Source: Lachnoclostridium sp. An131
GTDB lineage: Bacteria > Bacillota > Clostridia > Lachnospirales > Lachnospiraceae
NCBI RefSeq assembly: GCF_002160825.1
Contig: NZ_NFLI01000001.1
Location: 283,806-347,805, forward strand
Direction of reading: 5' to 3'
Length of the DNA stretch: 64,000 bases
Shown here: positions 25,611 to 35,196 of the stretch, one piece after another
Layout of the letters: each line of letters begins with the position of its first letter
Position numbering within the stretch: position 1 is the first letter of the stretch
Notes under the pieces: generated by a model
Databases searched by the model: none
What the model was told of the DNA's origin: nothing
The model's input: the letters and a program-made list of their open reading frames with translations, nothing else
Made by a program: the position numbers and the translations under genes

Positions 25611-25640
25611 CCGGGGAAGGGCCTGCGGGCCCTTCCCCGG
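25611..25640. other. Perfect 13-bp GC-rich hairpin between the ABC permease gene and addB
   Basis: CCGGGGAAGGGCC (25611-25623) pairs with GGCCCTTCCCCGG (25628-25640) across a four-base loop. It begins 8 bases after the permease stop and ends 32 bases before addB. No T run follows, so it is more likely an RNA-stability or processing hairpin than a standard terminator. Confidence 0.65.
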
Positions 25641-25672
25641 TCTGTGAAAGGAAGCAGGTAAGGAGAAGAAAC

Positions 25673-28600
25673 ATGTCACTGCAGTTTATATTTGGAAATT
25701 CGGGAGCGGGAAAATCCTATACCCTTTATCAGCAGGTGATCCGGGATTCACAGGCGCATCCGGATCAGAAGTTCCTTGTGCTGGTTCCGGAGCAGTTTAC
25801 GATGCAGACGCAGAAGGAGCTGGTGAAGCTGCACCCGGACGGCGGCATTTTAAACATCGATGTGCTGAGCTTTCAGCGCCTGGCTTACCGGGTCTTCGAA
25901 GAGACAGGGATATCTGTGGGCAAGGTGCTGGAGGAGACTGGAAAAAACCTGGTGCTTCGGAAAATTGCCCAGGAGCATCAGGATGAGCTGAAGGTCTTAA
26001 GCGGCAATCTGAAAAAAATGGGGTATATAGGCGAGATCAAGTCTCTGATCTCAGAGCTGACACAGTATGCGGTTTCCGAGGAAGAGCTGGGACGCTTTCT
26101 GGAAGAGAGCAGGGACAGGCCCCATCTCTATTATAAGCTCTGCGATGTACAGGTGCTTTACAGGGCTTTTCATGCATACCTGGCAGAGCAGTATATTACG
26201 GCGGAGGAGCTGCTGGAGGTGCTCTGCCAGACTGTGGAGCGCTCCGCCAGAATCCGGGAGAGCGTAATTGTGCTGGACGGCTTTACCGGATTTACGCCGA
26301 TCCAGAATAAGCTGATGCAGAAGCTGATGCTGTACGCGAAGAAGGTTATTGTGACCGTGACGATAGATGAGAGAGAGGATCCCTATCGTCTGGAGGGCGA
26401 GCATCAGCTCTTTTATCTCAGCAAAAAGACGGTGACGACCCTGATGCGGCTGGCAGCGGAAGCGCAGGTTAAGGCAGAGCCGCCTGTGTTTGTCCGTACC
26501 GGAGAGAAGAGCCGGTTTCAGCCGGGGAGCGCTCTTGGAGCTCTGGAGCGGAACCTGTTCCGGACAAGGCAGAAGCCTTTTTCGGGAGAGCAGCAGGAAA
26601 TCAGCCTTCATGTTCTGAAAAATCCTGAGGCGGAGGTCACATGGGCGGCCTCCCAAATCCGGAGGCTTGTGCGGGAGAAAGGGTACCATTACCGGGATTT
26701 TGCAGTGATCACCGGAGATATGGAGGCCTACAGCCCGGTTCTGGAGAGAGTGCTGGAGGATTATGAGATCCCCTGCTTCCTGGACAACAAGCGGAGCGTC
26801 CTGAAGAATCCCTTTGTGGAATTCATCCGGGCGCTGCTTGAGATCGCAGAACAGGATTTTGCCTATGAGTCGGTATTCCGATATTTGAGAAGCGGCCTGT
26901 CCGGCATGGAGCCGGAGGAGACGGATGTGCTGGAGAATTATGTGCTGGCGCTGGGCGTCCGTGGAGCGAAAAAATGGGAAAACCGCTTCGTCCGGGCTTA
27001 CCGGGGCCTTACGGAGGAGGAGCTGGAGCAGATCGACGGCCTGCGCCAGCGTTTTGCCGATGATCTGATTCCCTTTGCAAAGCTTCAGAGGAAGAAGCAT
27101 GTGACTGTGCGGGAGCGGACGGCGGCTTTATATGAGCTGATAGAGAAAAAGGGGATTCAGGCCAGGCTTGCCGCCTTTGAGGAACGGTTCCAGAAGGAGG
27201 GCAGCCAGGTGCTGGCGAAGGAATACCACCAGATCTACGGAATTATCATTGATCTTTTTGACAAGCTGGTGGATCTGCTGGGAGAGGAGGAGCTGTCTCT
27301 GCGGGAATATGCGGAGATCCTGGACGCGGGCTTTGCAGAGGCCCGCGTAGGCGTGATCCCGCCTGGCGTCGATCAGGTGACGGCGGGTGATATGGAGCGT
27401 ACCCGGCTGAAGGATGTAAGGGTGCTGTTTTTCCTGGGAGTCAACGAAGGGAGCGTGCCGAAAAGCAGCGCCCGCCCGGGCCTTCTGTCAGATATGGAGA
27501 GAGGGGAGCTGAAAAGCAAAGGGCTGGAGCTTGCGCCTACGGCCCGGGAGCAGAGCTATATTCAGAGGTTTTATCTGTATCTGAATCTGACAAAGCCCTC
27601 CGAGCGGCTTTATGTCTCCTGCTGTCTGCTGGACGGGGCAGGAAAGAGCCTGCGTCCCTCCTATCTGATCAATGTGCTGAAAAGAATGTTTCCGGGGCTG
27701 GCCCTTCAAAGAGAGGATGAGGAGGACAGTAATGGAGAGCTGTTTTCCGAAGAAGGAGCTTCCGGAAAGGAAAGACGGGCGGGCGGAGCCGGGGTCTGGA
27801 GCGTCCTGCCTGAAACCGGGAAGGAGGGAATCCGCCTTCTGGCTAAGGGGCTTGGAGAATACCGGGAAGGAAAAAGAAACGCCCGTTTTTATGAGCTGTA
27901 CCGCTGGTATGCGGCGCAGGAGCGGTATGAAGAAAAGCTCTCCCAGCTTCTGGACGCAGCTTTTTCCGTACACAGGGACACACAGCTTGGGAAGGCTGTG
28001 GCCCACGCCTTATACGGAACGGTTCTGGAAAACAGTGTGACGCGTCTGGAACAGTATGCGGTCTGCGCCTACGCCCATTTCCTGATGTATGGCCTGAGGC
28101 TGAAGGAGCGGGAGCAGTATGAATTCAGTCCGGTGGATATGGGAACCTTGTTTCACGAGACGCTGGAAGCCTTTTCCCGCCGTCTGGAGGCGAGCGAATA
28201 TGACTGGAACACGCTTCCGCGGGAGACGGCGGAGCAATGGGTAGAGGAGTGCCTGGACAGCCTGACGGTAGATTATGGGAATACCGTGCTGGGCAGCACA
28301 GCCCGAAACGCCTATACCGTGCGGCGGATGAAGCGGATTTTGAAGCGGACTGTCTGGGCGCTGGGCGAGCAGATCCGAAAAGGGCTGTTTACACCGGAAA
28401 ATTATGAGATTTCGTTTTCCAGCGTGTCGGATCTGGATGCGGTCAATATCGAGCTTTCGCCGGAGGAAAAGCTGCGGCTGCGGGGGCGGATTGACCGGGT
28501 GGATACCTGTGAGGATGAAAAGCATGTCTATGTAAAGGTAATCGACTATAAATCAGGGAATACGCCTTTTCAGCTTCTTTCCCTGTACCATGGCCTGCAG

Positions 28601-29155
28601 CTTCAGCTGGCCGTCTATCTGAACGCAGCTATGGAGCTGACCAGGCAGGAGCATCCGGATAAGGAAGTGCTTCCGGCAGGGGTGCTGTACTATCAGATCC
28701 AGGATCCGGTGCTGGATGTGGAGGAGGAGCTGGAGGAAGGAGAGCTTTCCCCGCGGATCCTGGAGAAGCTGAAGCCCGGAGGGCTGGTCAATGCTGACCC
28801 GGAGATTCTGCGCATGCTCGATCAGAGTATGCCCGGAAGATCATCTGTGCTGCCTGTTGCCTGCAACAAGGACGGCTCTCTGCGCGCCGGATCTCCGGCG
28901 GCTACGAGCAGGCAGTTCGCGCAGCTCTCTGACTATGTGAACCGGAAGATTCAGCAGATCGGATCGGAGATGCTGGATGGACGCATGGATGTGGCGCCTT
29001 ATGAGCTGAAGGGAAAGACAGCCTGTGATTTCTGCGCTTACCGGGGCGTGTGCGGCCTGGATGCCAGGACAAAGGGCTTTCATGTGCGGAGGCTGCCGGT
29101 GCTCGATGACAAGGAAATCTGGAGACGGCTGGAAGAGGAGAATGAGCGGACATAA
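25673..29155 (+). CDS. addB: ATP-dependent helicase/nuclease subunit AddB
   Basis: A 1160-residue AddB, which with AddA resects double-strand breaks to load RecA and degrades linear foreign DNA. The N-terminal Walker A FGNSGAGKS (residues 7-15) is intact. The C-terminal RecB-type nuclease domain has GRIDRVDT and VIDYKSGN. The four iron-sulfur cluster cysteines are visible: Cys798 (YAVCAYAHF), then Cys1118, Cys1121 and Cys1127 (CDFCAYRGVC). The ribosome site is AAGGAG. It is followed by addA after 93 bases that contain a short tandem duplication. Confidence 0.95.
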   Translation: MSLQFIFGNSGAGKSYTLYQQVIRDSQAHPDQKFLVLVPEQFTMQTQKELVKLHPDGGILNIDVLSFQRLAYRVFEETGISVGKVLEETGKNLVLRKIAQEHQDELKVLSGNLKKMGYIGEIKSLISELTQYAVSEEELGRFLEESRDRPHLYYKLCDVQVLYRAFHAYLAEQYITAEELLEVLCQTVERSARIRESVIVLDGFTGFTPIQNKLMQKLMLYAKKVIVTVTIDEREDPYRLEGEHQLFYLSKKTVTTLMRLAAEAQVKAEPPVFVRTGEKSRFQPGSALGALERNLFRTRQKPFSGEQQEISLHVLKNPEAEVTWAASQIRRLVREKGYHYRDFAVITGDMEAYSPVLERVLEDYEIPCFLDNKRSVLKNPFVEFIRALLEIAEQDFAYESVFRYLRSGLSGMEPEETDVLENYVLALGVRGAKKWENRFVRAYRGLTEEELEQIDGLRQRFADDLIPFAKLQRKKHVTVRERTAALYELIEKKGIQARLAAFEERFQKEGSQVLAKEYHQIYGIIIDLFDKLVDLLGEEELSLREYAEILDAGFAEARVGVIPPGVDQVTAGDMERTRLKDVRVLFFLGVNEGSVPKSSARPGLLSDMERGELKSKGLELAPTAREQSYIQRFYLYLNLTKPSERLYVSCCLLDGAGKSLRPSYLINVLKRMFPGLALQREDEEDSNGELFSEEGASGKERRAGGAGVWSVLPETGKEGIRLLAKGLGEYREGKRNARFYELYRWYAAQERYEEKLSQLLDAAFSVHRDTQLGKAVAHALYGTVLENSVTRLEQYAVCAYAHFLMYGLRLKEREQYEFSPVDMGTLFHETLEAFSRRLEASEYDWNTLPRETAEQWVEECLDSLTVDYGNTVLGSTARNAYTVRRMKRILKRTVWALGEQIRKGLFTPENYEISFSSVSDLDAVNIELSPEEKLRLRGRIDRVDTCEDEKHVYVKVIDYKSGNTPFQLLSLYHGLQLQLAVYLNAAMELTRQEHPDKEVLPAGVLYYQIQDPVLDVEEELEEGELSPRILEKLKPGGLVNADPEILRMLDQSMPGRSSVLPVACNKDGSLRAGSPAATSRQFAQLSDYVNRKIQQIGSEMLDGRMDVAPYELKGKTACDFCAYRGVCGLDARTKGFHVRRLPVLDDKEIWRRLEEENERT

Positions 29156-29164
29156 TGGCAGGGC

Positions 29165-29241
29165 GGCAGGAGCGTGACAGACGCGCCGGCCTGAAAGGAA
29201 GTATGGCAGGAGCGTGACAGACGCGCCGGCCTGGGAGGAAG
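29165..29241. repeat. Tandem duplication, 40-bp period, between addB and addA
   Basis: Two 37-base copies (29165-29201 and 29205-29241) differ only by two bases. Each starts GGCAGGAGCGTGACAGACGC and ends AGGAAG, so the duplication has doubled the ribosome-site-like sequence. The second copy sits just before the addA start. Confidence 0.85.
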
Positions 29242-29248
29242 CAGGGAT

Positions 29249-32200
29249 ATGGGTATGACATGGACAGAGGAACAGAAAAAGGTCATAGACGTCAGAAATA
29301 AAAATGTGCTGGTGTCGGCGGCGGCCGGATCCGGCAAGACAGCGGTGCTTGTGGAGCGGATTCTTTCCCTTGTCTGCGGAGATATGGAGGGAGAGGAGCC
29401 GGTGGATGTGGACCGCCTTCTCGTAGTGACGTTTACAAAGGCTGCGGCGGCTGAGATGCGGGAGCGCGTGGGCCTGGCGCTGGAGCGGAGGTTGGAAGCC
29501 GATCCGGAGAATGAACACCTGCAGAAGCAGCAGACACTGATTCACAATGCGCAGATTACGACGATCGACAGTTTCTGCCAGTATGTGATCCGCAACTATT
29601 TTCACCAGATTGACCTGGATCCGTCCTTCCGCATCGGTGATGAGGGAGAGCTGAAGCTTCTGAAAATAGATGTGGTGCGGGAGCTCCTGGAGGATCACTA
29701 TGCGGAGGAGGATCCGGAAGAGCTCGCCCGTTTTACAGGATTTGTAGAGGCTTATGCGACAGGAAAGAATGATACAGGGCTGGAGGCTCTGATTCTGCAG
29801 CTTTACGAGGCTGCTGTCAGCTATCCCTATCCGAAGCGCTGGCTTTCTCAGTGTATGGACGCTTACCGGGATGTGAGTCCGGAAGGCCTGGAAAAAAGCA
29901 GGTGGATGGGTTTTCTGCTTTCAGTGGCGGGACAGACCTTTTCCGATTTGACAGAAGGACTTCGGGATATGCTGGAATTCTGCCAGACGCCAGGCGGGCC
30001 CTATATGTATTGTGACGCGCTCTCCTCTGATCTGGAGCAGGCGGAGGCGCTTTCGGCCTGCCGCAGCTATGAGGAGATACGGGAGGGGCTTTCGGCCCTA
30101 ACTTTCGCACGCCTGTCTCCGAAGAAGGACGAAAGCGTGGAGGAAGAGAAGAAAAATCAGGTCAAGGCCTTCCGGGAGGGCATGAAAAAGAGCCTGAAGG
30201 ATCTGAAGGAGAAATATTTTTCCCTTCCTCTCGGGGCGGCTTCTGCGGTGCTTGAGAAAGCTGCCCCGGCTGCGGAGGAGCTGCTGCGCCTGACTGCAGA
30301 ATTTGCAGACCGCTATCAGGAGAAAAAGTGCCTGAAAAATCTGGCTGATTTTCCGGATCTGGAGCATCTGGCGCTGGAGATTCTGGTAAAGGATGTGCAG
30401 GAGGAGGCCCCGGATGATTCCGATGGCGGGGATATGCGTGCGGCTCACGCCGGCCGCCCGGAGCTTAAGCTCACTGTGACAGATGCGGCCCGGGAGCTGG
30501 CGGGCCGCTATGTGCAGATCATGATCGACGAGTACCAGGACAGCAATCTGATTCAGGAGATTATCTTAAACAGCGTGGCCCGGGGCCAGGGTGTGCCCAA
30601 TGTCTTTATGGTAGGGGATGTAAAGCAGAGCATCTACCGCTTCCGCCTGGCCCGGCCGGAGCTTTTTATGGAAAAATACCACACCTACCCTCAGACGGAG
30701 GAGGCTTCGGAGATTCGGATCGATCTTCACAGGAATTTCCGGAGCCGCCGGGAGGTGCTGGACGGGACAAACAGTGTGTTTGCGAGGCTTATGACAGAGG
30801 CCGTAGGCGGAATCCGGTATGACAGCGCTGCCGCTCTGTATCTGGGCGCAGATATGCCGGAGCCGGAGGCTGAGGGAGATGAGGAGGCGGAAGCAGGGCG
30901 CCGGGCGGAGACGCCTGCGCCGGCCTGCGCTGCAGGCGCTTCTTCGGCTTCTGCAGATCGCGGCGTCAATACGCCGGAGCTGATCCTCCTGGATCTGGAC
31001 GCTCCCGATCCGGATGGGGAAGAAAAGGAACAGGAAATGACAAACCGGGAGCTGGAGGCCCATGCAGCGGCAGACTGTATCCGGCGGCTGACAGAGCAGG
31101 GAAGGGTCTGGGACCGGAACGCGGGCGCGTTCCGGCCTGTGCGGTACGGCGACATCGTGATTCTGCTGCGCAGCCTTGCGGGCTGGGGGGATACCTATGC
31201 CCGGGTGCTGACGGCGGAGGGAATTCCGGCGCATACGGAGTCGAGAACGGGGTATTTTACGACGATAGAGATCCAGACCCTGCTGAATCTTCTGCGGATT
31301 GTGGACAACCCGAGGCAGGACATTCCGCTGGCGGCAGTGCTGAAATCCATGATTGGAGGATTTTCGGATGTGGATCTGGCACGGGTTCGGAGCGCATATC
31401 CGGAGAAGAGCTTTTATGAGTGCTGTATGCATTACGGCGGGGAGGGAGAGGATCCGGGCTTGAGGGAGCGCCTGGGGAGCTTCTGGAGGCGCCTCCGGGA
31501 ATACCGGAAGCGCGCAGAGTTCCTGGCGATCCATGAGCTGATAGAGGATCTTCTCGAGGATACCGGATACGGGGACTACCTGGCCGCCCAGCCGGGCGGC
31601 CGCCAGCGCCAGGCCAATGTGCGGATGCTGATAGAGCGGGCGCTGGCCTTTGAGAAGACCAGCTACCGGGGGCTGTTTCATTTTGTGCGCTATATCGAGC
31701 AGCTTCAGAGCTATAACGAGGATTTCGGGGAAGCGGGCATACTTGGAGAAAACGAGGATGCAGTCCGCATTATGACGATTCACAAGAGCAAGGGGCTGGA
31801 ATTCCCTGTCGTGATCGTGGCGGGGCTTGGAAAAAGCTTCAACCGGCAGGATACGAGAAGCCGGGTGGTAATTCATCCGGATCTTGGCGTCGGTGTGGAC
31901 TGGGTAGATGCCGGGAAAAGGACAAAGACGGCTACCCTGCCCAAGCGGGTGATGCAGAAGGCGCTGGATCTGGAAATGCTGGGCGAGGAGCTGCGGGTTC
32001 TCTATGTGGCCTTTACCAGGGCGAAGGAAAAGCTGATCCTGCTGGGAAGTGCGGCAGGACTTGAGCAGAAGCTGCAGAAATTTCAGGGGGAGGGAAAGAG
32101 AAAGACCCTTTCCTTCCGGGCCCTTTCCTCAGCGGGAACCTATCTGGACTGGGTTCTCCCTTCAGCGGCTGTGCCGGAGGATTCCCCCTTTGCAGTGGCC

Positions 32201-33100
32201 AGGGTGGCGCCGGGAGAGCAGGCAGAGGAGGCTGTAGGCCGCCAGATCCTCCGGGAAGAGGAAAAGGAGATCTTTTTCCATCCTGAGGAGCTTCCAGGGG
32301 AGGATCCGGATTACGCCAAAGCCCTGGGGGAACGGCTGTCTTATGCCTATCCCTATCAGGAGGACGTCTCGCTGCGGGGAAAGCTCAGCGTGTCAGAGCT
32401 GAAAAGGGCAGGCCAGACAGAGGAGGAGGACGAGGATACGCTCCTCTATCCGGAGGAGGAAATCGTGCCTTATATTCCGCGCTTTATGCAGGAGACGGAG
32501 CCGGTCAGCGGAGCTGCCAGAGGAACGGCTTACCACCGGGCTCTGGAGTGCCTGGATTTCACCAGACTCTATCATTCCGAACGTGTGAAGGAGGAATTGG
32601 CCCGCCTGGTGGAAGAGGGCAGGATGACAAAGGAACAGGCAGAGGCGGTAAAGCCCTACGATCTCTATGCGTTTGCGCAGTCGTCTCTTGCGAAGCGCAT
32701 GACGGCGGCCCGGGCGGAGCAGGCCTTTTATACGGAGCAGCCCTTTGTGATCCGCATGCCTGCCAGCGAGCTGGAGCTGGGGCTTACAAGCGAAGAGCCC
32801 ATTCTCATTCAGGGAATTATCGACGCCTTTTTCTATGAGAAAAATGAAAAGGGCGAGGAGGAGATCGTCGTCGTGGATTACAAGACAGATTATGTGAAAA
32901 ACGGCGGAGAGCTTCTGGAAAAATACCGAAAGCAGCTGGATTACTATGAGCTGGCACTGGAGCGCCTGACAGGAAAACGGGTCAAGGAAAAGGTGATTTA
33001 TTCCTTCTGCCTGCGGTGTGAGGTTCCGGTGGAAAAGCGGCAGGAGCCGGAAAAGAGACAGGAAAGAGAAAACACAGAGAGAAAAGAAGCTGAAGAGTAA
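29249..33100 (+). CDS. addA: ATP-dependent helicase/nuclease subunit AddA
   Basis: A 1283-residue UvrD-like helicase with a C-terminal nuclease. Walker A AAAGSGKTAVL (near residues 24-34), motif Ia FTKAAAAEM, motif II IDEYQDSN, motif IV FRSRREVL and motif VI VAFTRAKEKL are present. The nuclease domain ends with VVVDYKTDYV and a QLDYYELALE segment. The last 20 residues are a low-complexity Glu/Arg/Lys tail. The middle of the protein (about 530-600) has an Ala/Glu/Pro-rich stretch of variable composition. Partner of AddB in recombination repair. Confidence 0.95.
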   Translation: MGMTWTEEQKKVIDVRNKNVLVSAAAGSGKTAVLVERILSLVCGDMEGEEPVDVDRLLVVTFTKAAAAEMRERVGLALERRLEADPENEHLQKQQTLIHNAQITTIDSFCQYVIRNYFHQIDLDPSFRIGDEGELKLLKIDVVRELLEDHYAEEDPEELARFTGFVEAYATGKNDTGLEALILQLYEAAVSYPYPKRWLSQCMDAYRDVSPEGLEKSRWMGFLLSVAGQTFSDLTEGLRDMLEFCQTPGGPYMYCDALSSDLEQAEALSACRSYEEIREGLSALTFARLSPKKDESVEEEKKNQVKAFREGMKKSLKDLKEKYFSLPLGAASAVLEKAAPAAEELLRLTAEFADRYQEKKCLKNLADFPDLEHLALEILVKDVQEEAPDDSDGGDMRAAHAGRPELKLTVTDAARELAGRYVQIMIDEYQDSNLIQEIILNSVARGQGVPNVFMVGDVKQSIYRFRLARPELFMEKYHTYPQTEEASEIRIDLHRNFRSRREVLDGTNSVFARLMTEAVGGIRYDSAAALYLGADMPEPEAEGDEEAEAGRRAETPAPACAAGASSASADRGVNTPELILLDLDAPDPDGEEKEQEMTNRELEAHAAADCIRRLTEQGRVWDRNAGAFRPVRYGDIVILLRSLAGWGDTYARVLTAEGIPAHTESRTGYFTTIEIQTLLNLLRIVDNPRQDIPLAAVLKSMIGGFSDVDLARVRSAYPEKSFYECCMHYGGEGEDPGLRERLGSFWRRLREYRKRAEFLAIHELIEDLLEDTGYGDYLAAQPGGRQRQANVRMLIERALAFEKTSYRGLFHFVRYIEQLQSYNEDFGEAGILGENEDAVRIMTIHKSKGLEFPVVIVAGLGKSFNRQDTRSRVVIHPDLGVGVDWVDAGKRTKTATLPKRVMQKALDLEMLGEELRVLYVAFTRAKEKLILLGSAAGLEQKLQKFQGEGKRKTLSFRALSSAGTYLDWVLPSAAVPEDSPFAVARVAPGEQAEEAVGRQILREEEKEIFFHPEELPGEDPDYAKALGERLSYAYPYQEDVSLRGKLSVSELKRAGQTEEEDEDTLLYPEEEIVPYIPRFMQETEPVSGAARGTAYHRALECLDFTRLYHSERVKEELARLVEEGRMTKEQAEAVKPYDLYAFAQSSLAKRMTAARAEQAFYTEQPFVIRMPASELELGLTSEEPILIQGIIDAFFYEKNEKGEEEIVVVDYKTDYVKNGGELLEKYRKQLDYYELALERLTGKRVKEKVIYSFCLRCEVPVEKRQEPEKRQERENTERKEAEE

Positions 33101-33648
33101 TGGAGCTTGTGATTGACGGAATTCCGGTGGAGGTAAGCCGGAAGAAAATTAAAAATATGTATCTTTACGTGAAGCCGCCGGAGGGACGGGTGTCGGTGTC
33201 GGCACCCTTACGGATGCCCGGTTCGGAGATAGCGCGATTTGTACGGCAAAAGCGGAGCTGGATAGAACGGCGGCAGCAGGCGTACAGGCGGCAGTATGCA
33301 GAGCAGGATTTGGGAGAAAACGGAGTGCGGCCCCTGGACGAACGGGATCGGGCATTCCTGCGGGAGGAAATCTCGCGCCTCCTTCCCAAATGGGAGGAGA
33401 GGACAGGACTTCACTGCTCGAGCTTTCAGATTCGGGACATGAAAACGCGCTGGGGAACCTGCAATACCCGGACCGGAAAGCTGTGGTTTGCCCTGATGCT
33501 GGCCCGTCAGCCTCAGGAATGTGTGGAGTACGTGATTCTCCATGAGCTGGCCCATCTCTATGAGCCCAGCCATAACGCCAGATTTAAGGCGTTTCTGGAT
33601 GTACATATGCCGGAGTGGAGAGAAATCCGGAGACGGATGAGAGGATAG
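33100..33648 (+). CDS. YgjP-like (DUF45) zinc metallopeptidase
   Basis: A 182-residue protein whose ATG overlaps the TAA of addA by one base, so translation is coupled. The metalloprotease motif HELAHLYEPSHN (His148, Glu149, His152, His158) is typical of YgjP/DUF45 proteins. The upstream MKTRWGTCN segment and the QKRSWIERR helix also belong to the family. Substrates of this family are poorly defined. It is commonly encoded beside repair genes in Firmicutes. Confidence 0.85.
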   Translation: MELVIDGIPVEVSRKKIKNMYLYVKPPEGRVSVSAPLRMPGSEIARFVRQKRSWIERRQQAYRRQYAEQDLGENGVRPLDERDRAFLREEISRLLPKWEERTGLHCSSFQIRDMKTRWGTCNTRTGKLWFALMLARQPQECVEYVILHELAHLYEPSHNARFKAFLDVHMPEWREIRRRMRG

Positions 33649-33650
33649 GC

Positions 33651-33716
33651 AGACGATAGGTAGATGACAGGGTAGACGATAGGCAGATGATAGGGCAGAC
33701 GATAGGACATGGGGCA
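33651..33716. repeat. Short tandem repeat, 23-bp unit
   Basis: AGACGATAGGYAGATGAYAGGGY repeats with starts at 33651, 33674 and 33697; the last copy is incomplete. It lies directly after the metallopeptidase stop codon. The variation is mostly C/T. Likely replication slippage; no function can be assigned. Confidence 0.85.
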
Positions 33717-33796
33717 GCATAACTGAAAAACCGCAAGAAATATGAAAACAGCAGTTTTCAATTCTGCTATGCTGGACGCAGGAAGGAGGAAAGGCC

Positions 33797-34654
33797 ATGG
33801 GCAGTGCGGAAAGCCGAAGGCTTAAAAACGCACAGGCAGCCGTTGATTTCATAGAGAAGCATCTGGATGGCAGTCTCAGCCTGGACAGAACAGCGGCTGC
33901 CGTCCACTACTCCAAATATCATCTGCACCGGATATTTGCGGATACCACAGGGATGACGATTCATGATTATACGCTGAGAAGACAGCTTACGGAGGGAGCC
34001 AGACGGCTGGTCCGCACGGACCAGCCGGTTCTGGAGATAGCGCTCTCTTGCGGCTATGGGAGCCAGCAGGCCTTCACATCGGCTTTCCGGGAAATGTACA
34101 AGCTTCCCCCGGCACAGTACAGGGCGAGGAGAAAATTTTATCCTCTGCAGCTTCCGTTTTCGCTGGGGGAGGACGGGACCTCGGAAGAGCTTTCACCGGA
34201 AAATATCCGTCCCGCAGTGGAAGAGGATATTCCGGTCTGGCTGGAGCTTGTACGCCAGTCTGTGGATGGCTATCCCTGCCTGGACGAGGCAGATTATCTG
34301 CGGTGGCTGAAGTCTGCCATTTCCGGAAAACGGGCGCTGATTTTAAAGGCTGGAGATACGGCTGCCGGAGTTCTGGGATTCGGATTCTCCGGAGGGAGGG
34401 GTACGATTGAGTATCTGGGAATCCATCCCCGGTATCGGAAGCAGAAGGCTGCGGAGCTGCTGGTAAGAGAGCTGTCCGGAAAATATCTGCCCGGGAGGGA
34501 AATCAGTATGACGACTTACCGGAGCTGTGACAGGGCGGATACGGGATGGCGCGCTATTCTGAAGAAGCTTGGCTTTGAGGAAAGGGAGCTTCTGACGGAA
34601 TTCGGCTATCCGACGCAGCACTTTGTGCTCCGGCCGGGCCCGGGAGGGGAATAA
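33797..34654 (+). CDS. AraC-type DNA-binding domain fused to GNAT acetyltransferase
   Basis: A 285-residue fusion. Residues about 12-115 are an AraC double helix-turn-helix (AAAVHYSKYHLHRIFADTTG, and later SCGYGSQQAFTSAFREMYKLPPAQYR). Residues about 150-280 read as a GNAT acetyltransferase, with LGIHPRYRKQKAAELLVREL as the acetyl-CoA loop. The ligand or substrate may be a small amine, as AraC regulators with C-terminal effector domains usually sense a ligand. The ATG has GGAAGGAGG upstream. It is followed after 22 bases by a remnant transporter gene, which may have been its target. Confidence 0.8.
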   Translation: MGSAESRRLKNAQAAVDFIEKHLDGSLSLDRTAAAVHYSKYHLHRIFADTTGMTIHDYTLRRQLTEGARRLVRTDQPVLEIALSCGYGSQQAFTSAFREMYKLPPAQYRARRKFYPLQLPFSLGEDGTSEELSPENIRPAVEEDIPVWLELVRQSVDGYPCLDEADYLRWLKSAISGKRALILKAGDTAAGVLGFGFSGGRGTIEYLGIHPRYRKQKAAELLVRELSGKYLPGREISMTTYRSCDRADTGWRAILKKLGFEERELLTEFGYPTQHFVLRPGPGGE

Positions 34655-34676
34655 ACCACAGGAGGAAACGGAAAGC

Positions 34677-35111
34677 ATGCTCAGGAACGCAGACAGATTC
34701 AGAAGGGGGAGCAGATTCAAGCGGGGAAGAAGATTCAGGAGGATAGATAGAAAGCCAGATAAAGAGAGAAAGGAAGAGCAGAGCGAAAATTTTCTGGACG
34801 GCTGGAGGAGCAGGGCCGTCCTGTTTCTTGCCAGCCAGTGCATTACGCTTTTCGGGTCCACGCTGGTGCTGACGGTAGTTCAGACAGCGGTGACTACGCT
34901 TCTTCAGGAGCAGGCAGACAGAGCGGTGCAGGGCAGGATATTCGGAATGCAGAGCTCGATGTATGCGGGCTTTCTGCCTTTGGGGATGGTAGTGTTCGGG
35001 CCGCTGGCAGATGTGGTTTCCCTGCAGTGGATTATGATCGGGGCCGGAGGAGCGCTGGCAGTGCTGGCGGTGCTGACGGGCGGAAGCGGAGGAGCAGAGG
35101 AAGAAAAGTAA
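34677..35111 (+). pseudogene. MFS transporter with large in-frame internal deletion
   Basis: A 144-residue frame. After a basic tail (residues 3-35) comes RAVLFLASQCITLFGSTLV, the usual start of the first helix of MefA/MFS_3-type exporters. The sequence then jumps straight to VVQTAVTTLLQEQADRAVQGRIFGM and PLGMVVFGPLADVV, which belong to helices 10-12. About 270 residues are missing, so it cannot work as a transporter. The ribosome site GGAGGAAACG and the start are intact. It lies downstream of the AraC-GNAT fusion. A natural small membrane protein is unlikely given the joined ends. Confidence 0.7.
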
Positions 35112-35155
35112 ATAGAGAAAAGCAGATGAAAATAGGTAAAACCGGGATGTAATTT

Positions 35156-35196
35156 TATGGAAAAATCCTTTGCAGTATGCTACAATCAGAGCAGAA
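35156..35196 (+). promoter_or_regulatory. Repeated promoter element, copy 1
   Basis: Forty-one bases starting TATGGAAAA and containing GTATGCTACAATCAG are repeated at 35635-35675 with six or so changes. TGGAAA (-35) is 17 bases from the extended -10 TGCTACAAT (TACAAT at 35181-35186). It would start transcription near 35193. Confidence 0.55.

Noticed and set aside
33651..33716. Tandem repeat as a possible CRISPR or iteron origin
   Set aside because: The unit is 23 bp with no spacers, fewer than three full copies, and no replication gene nearby.
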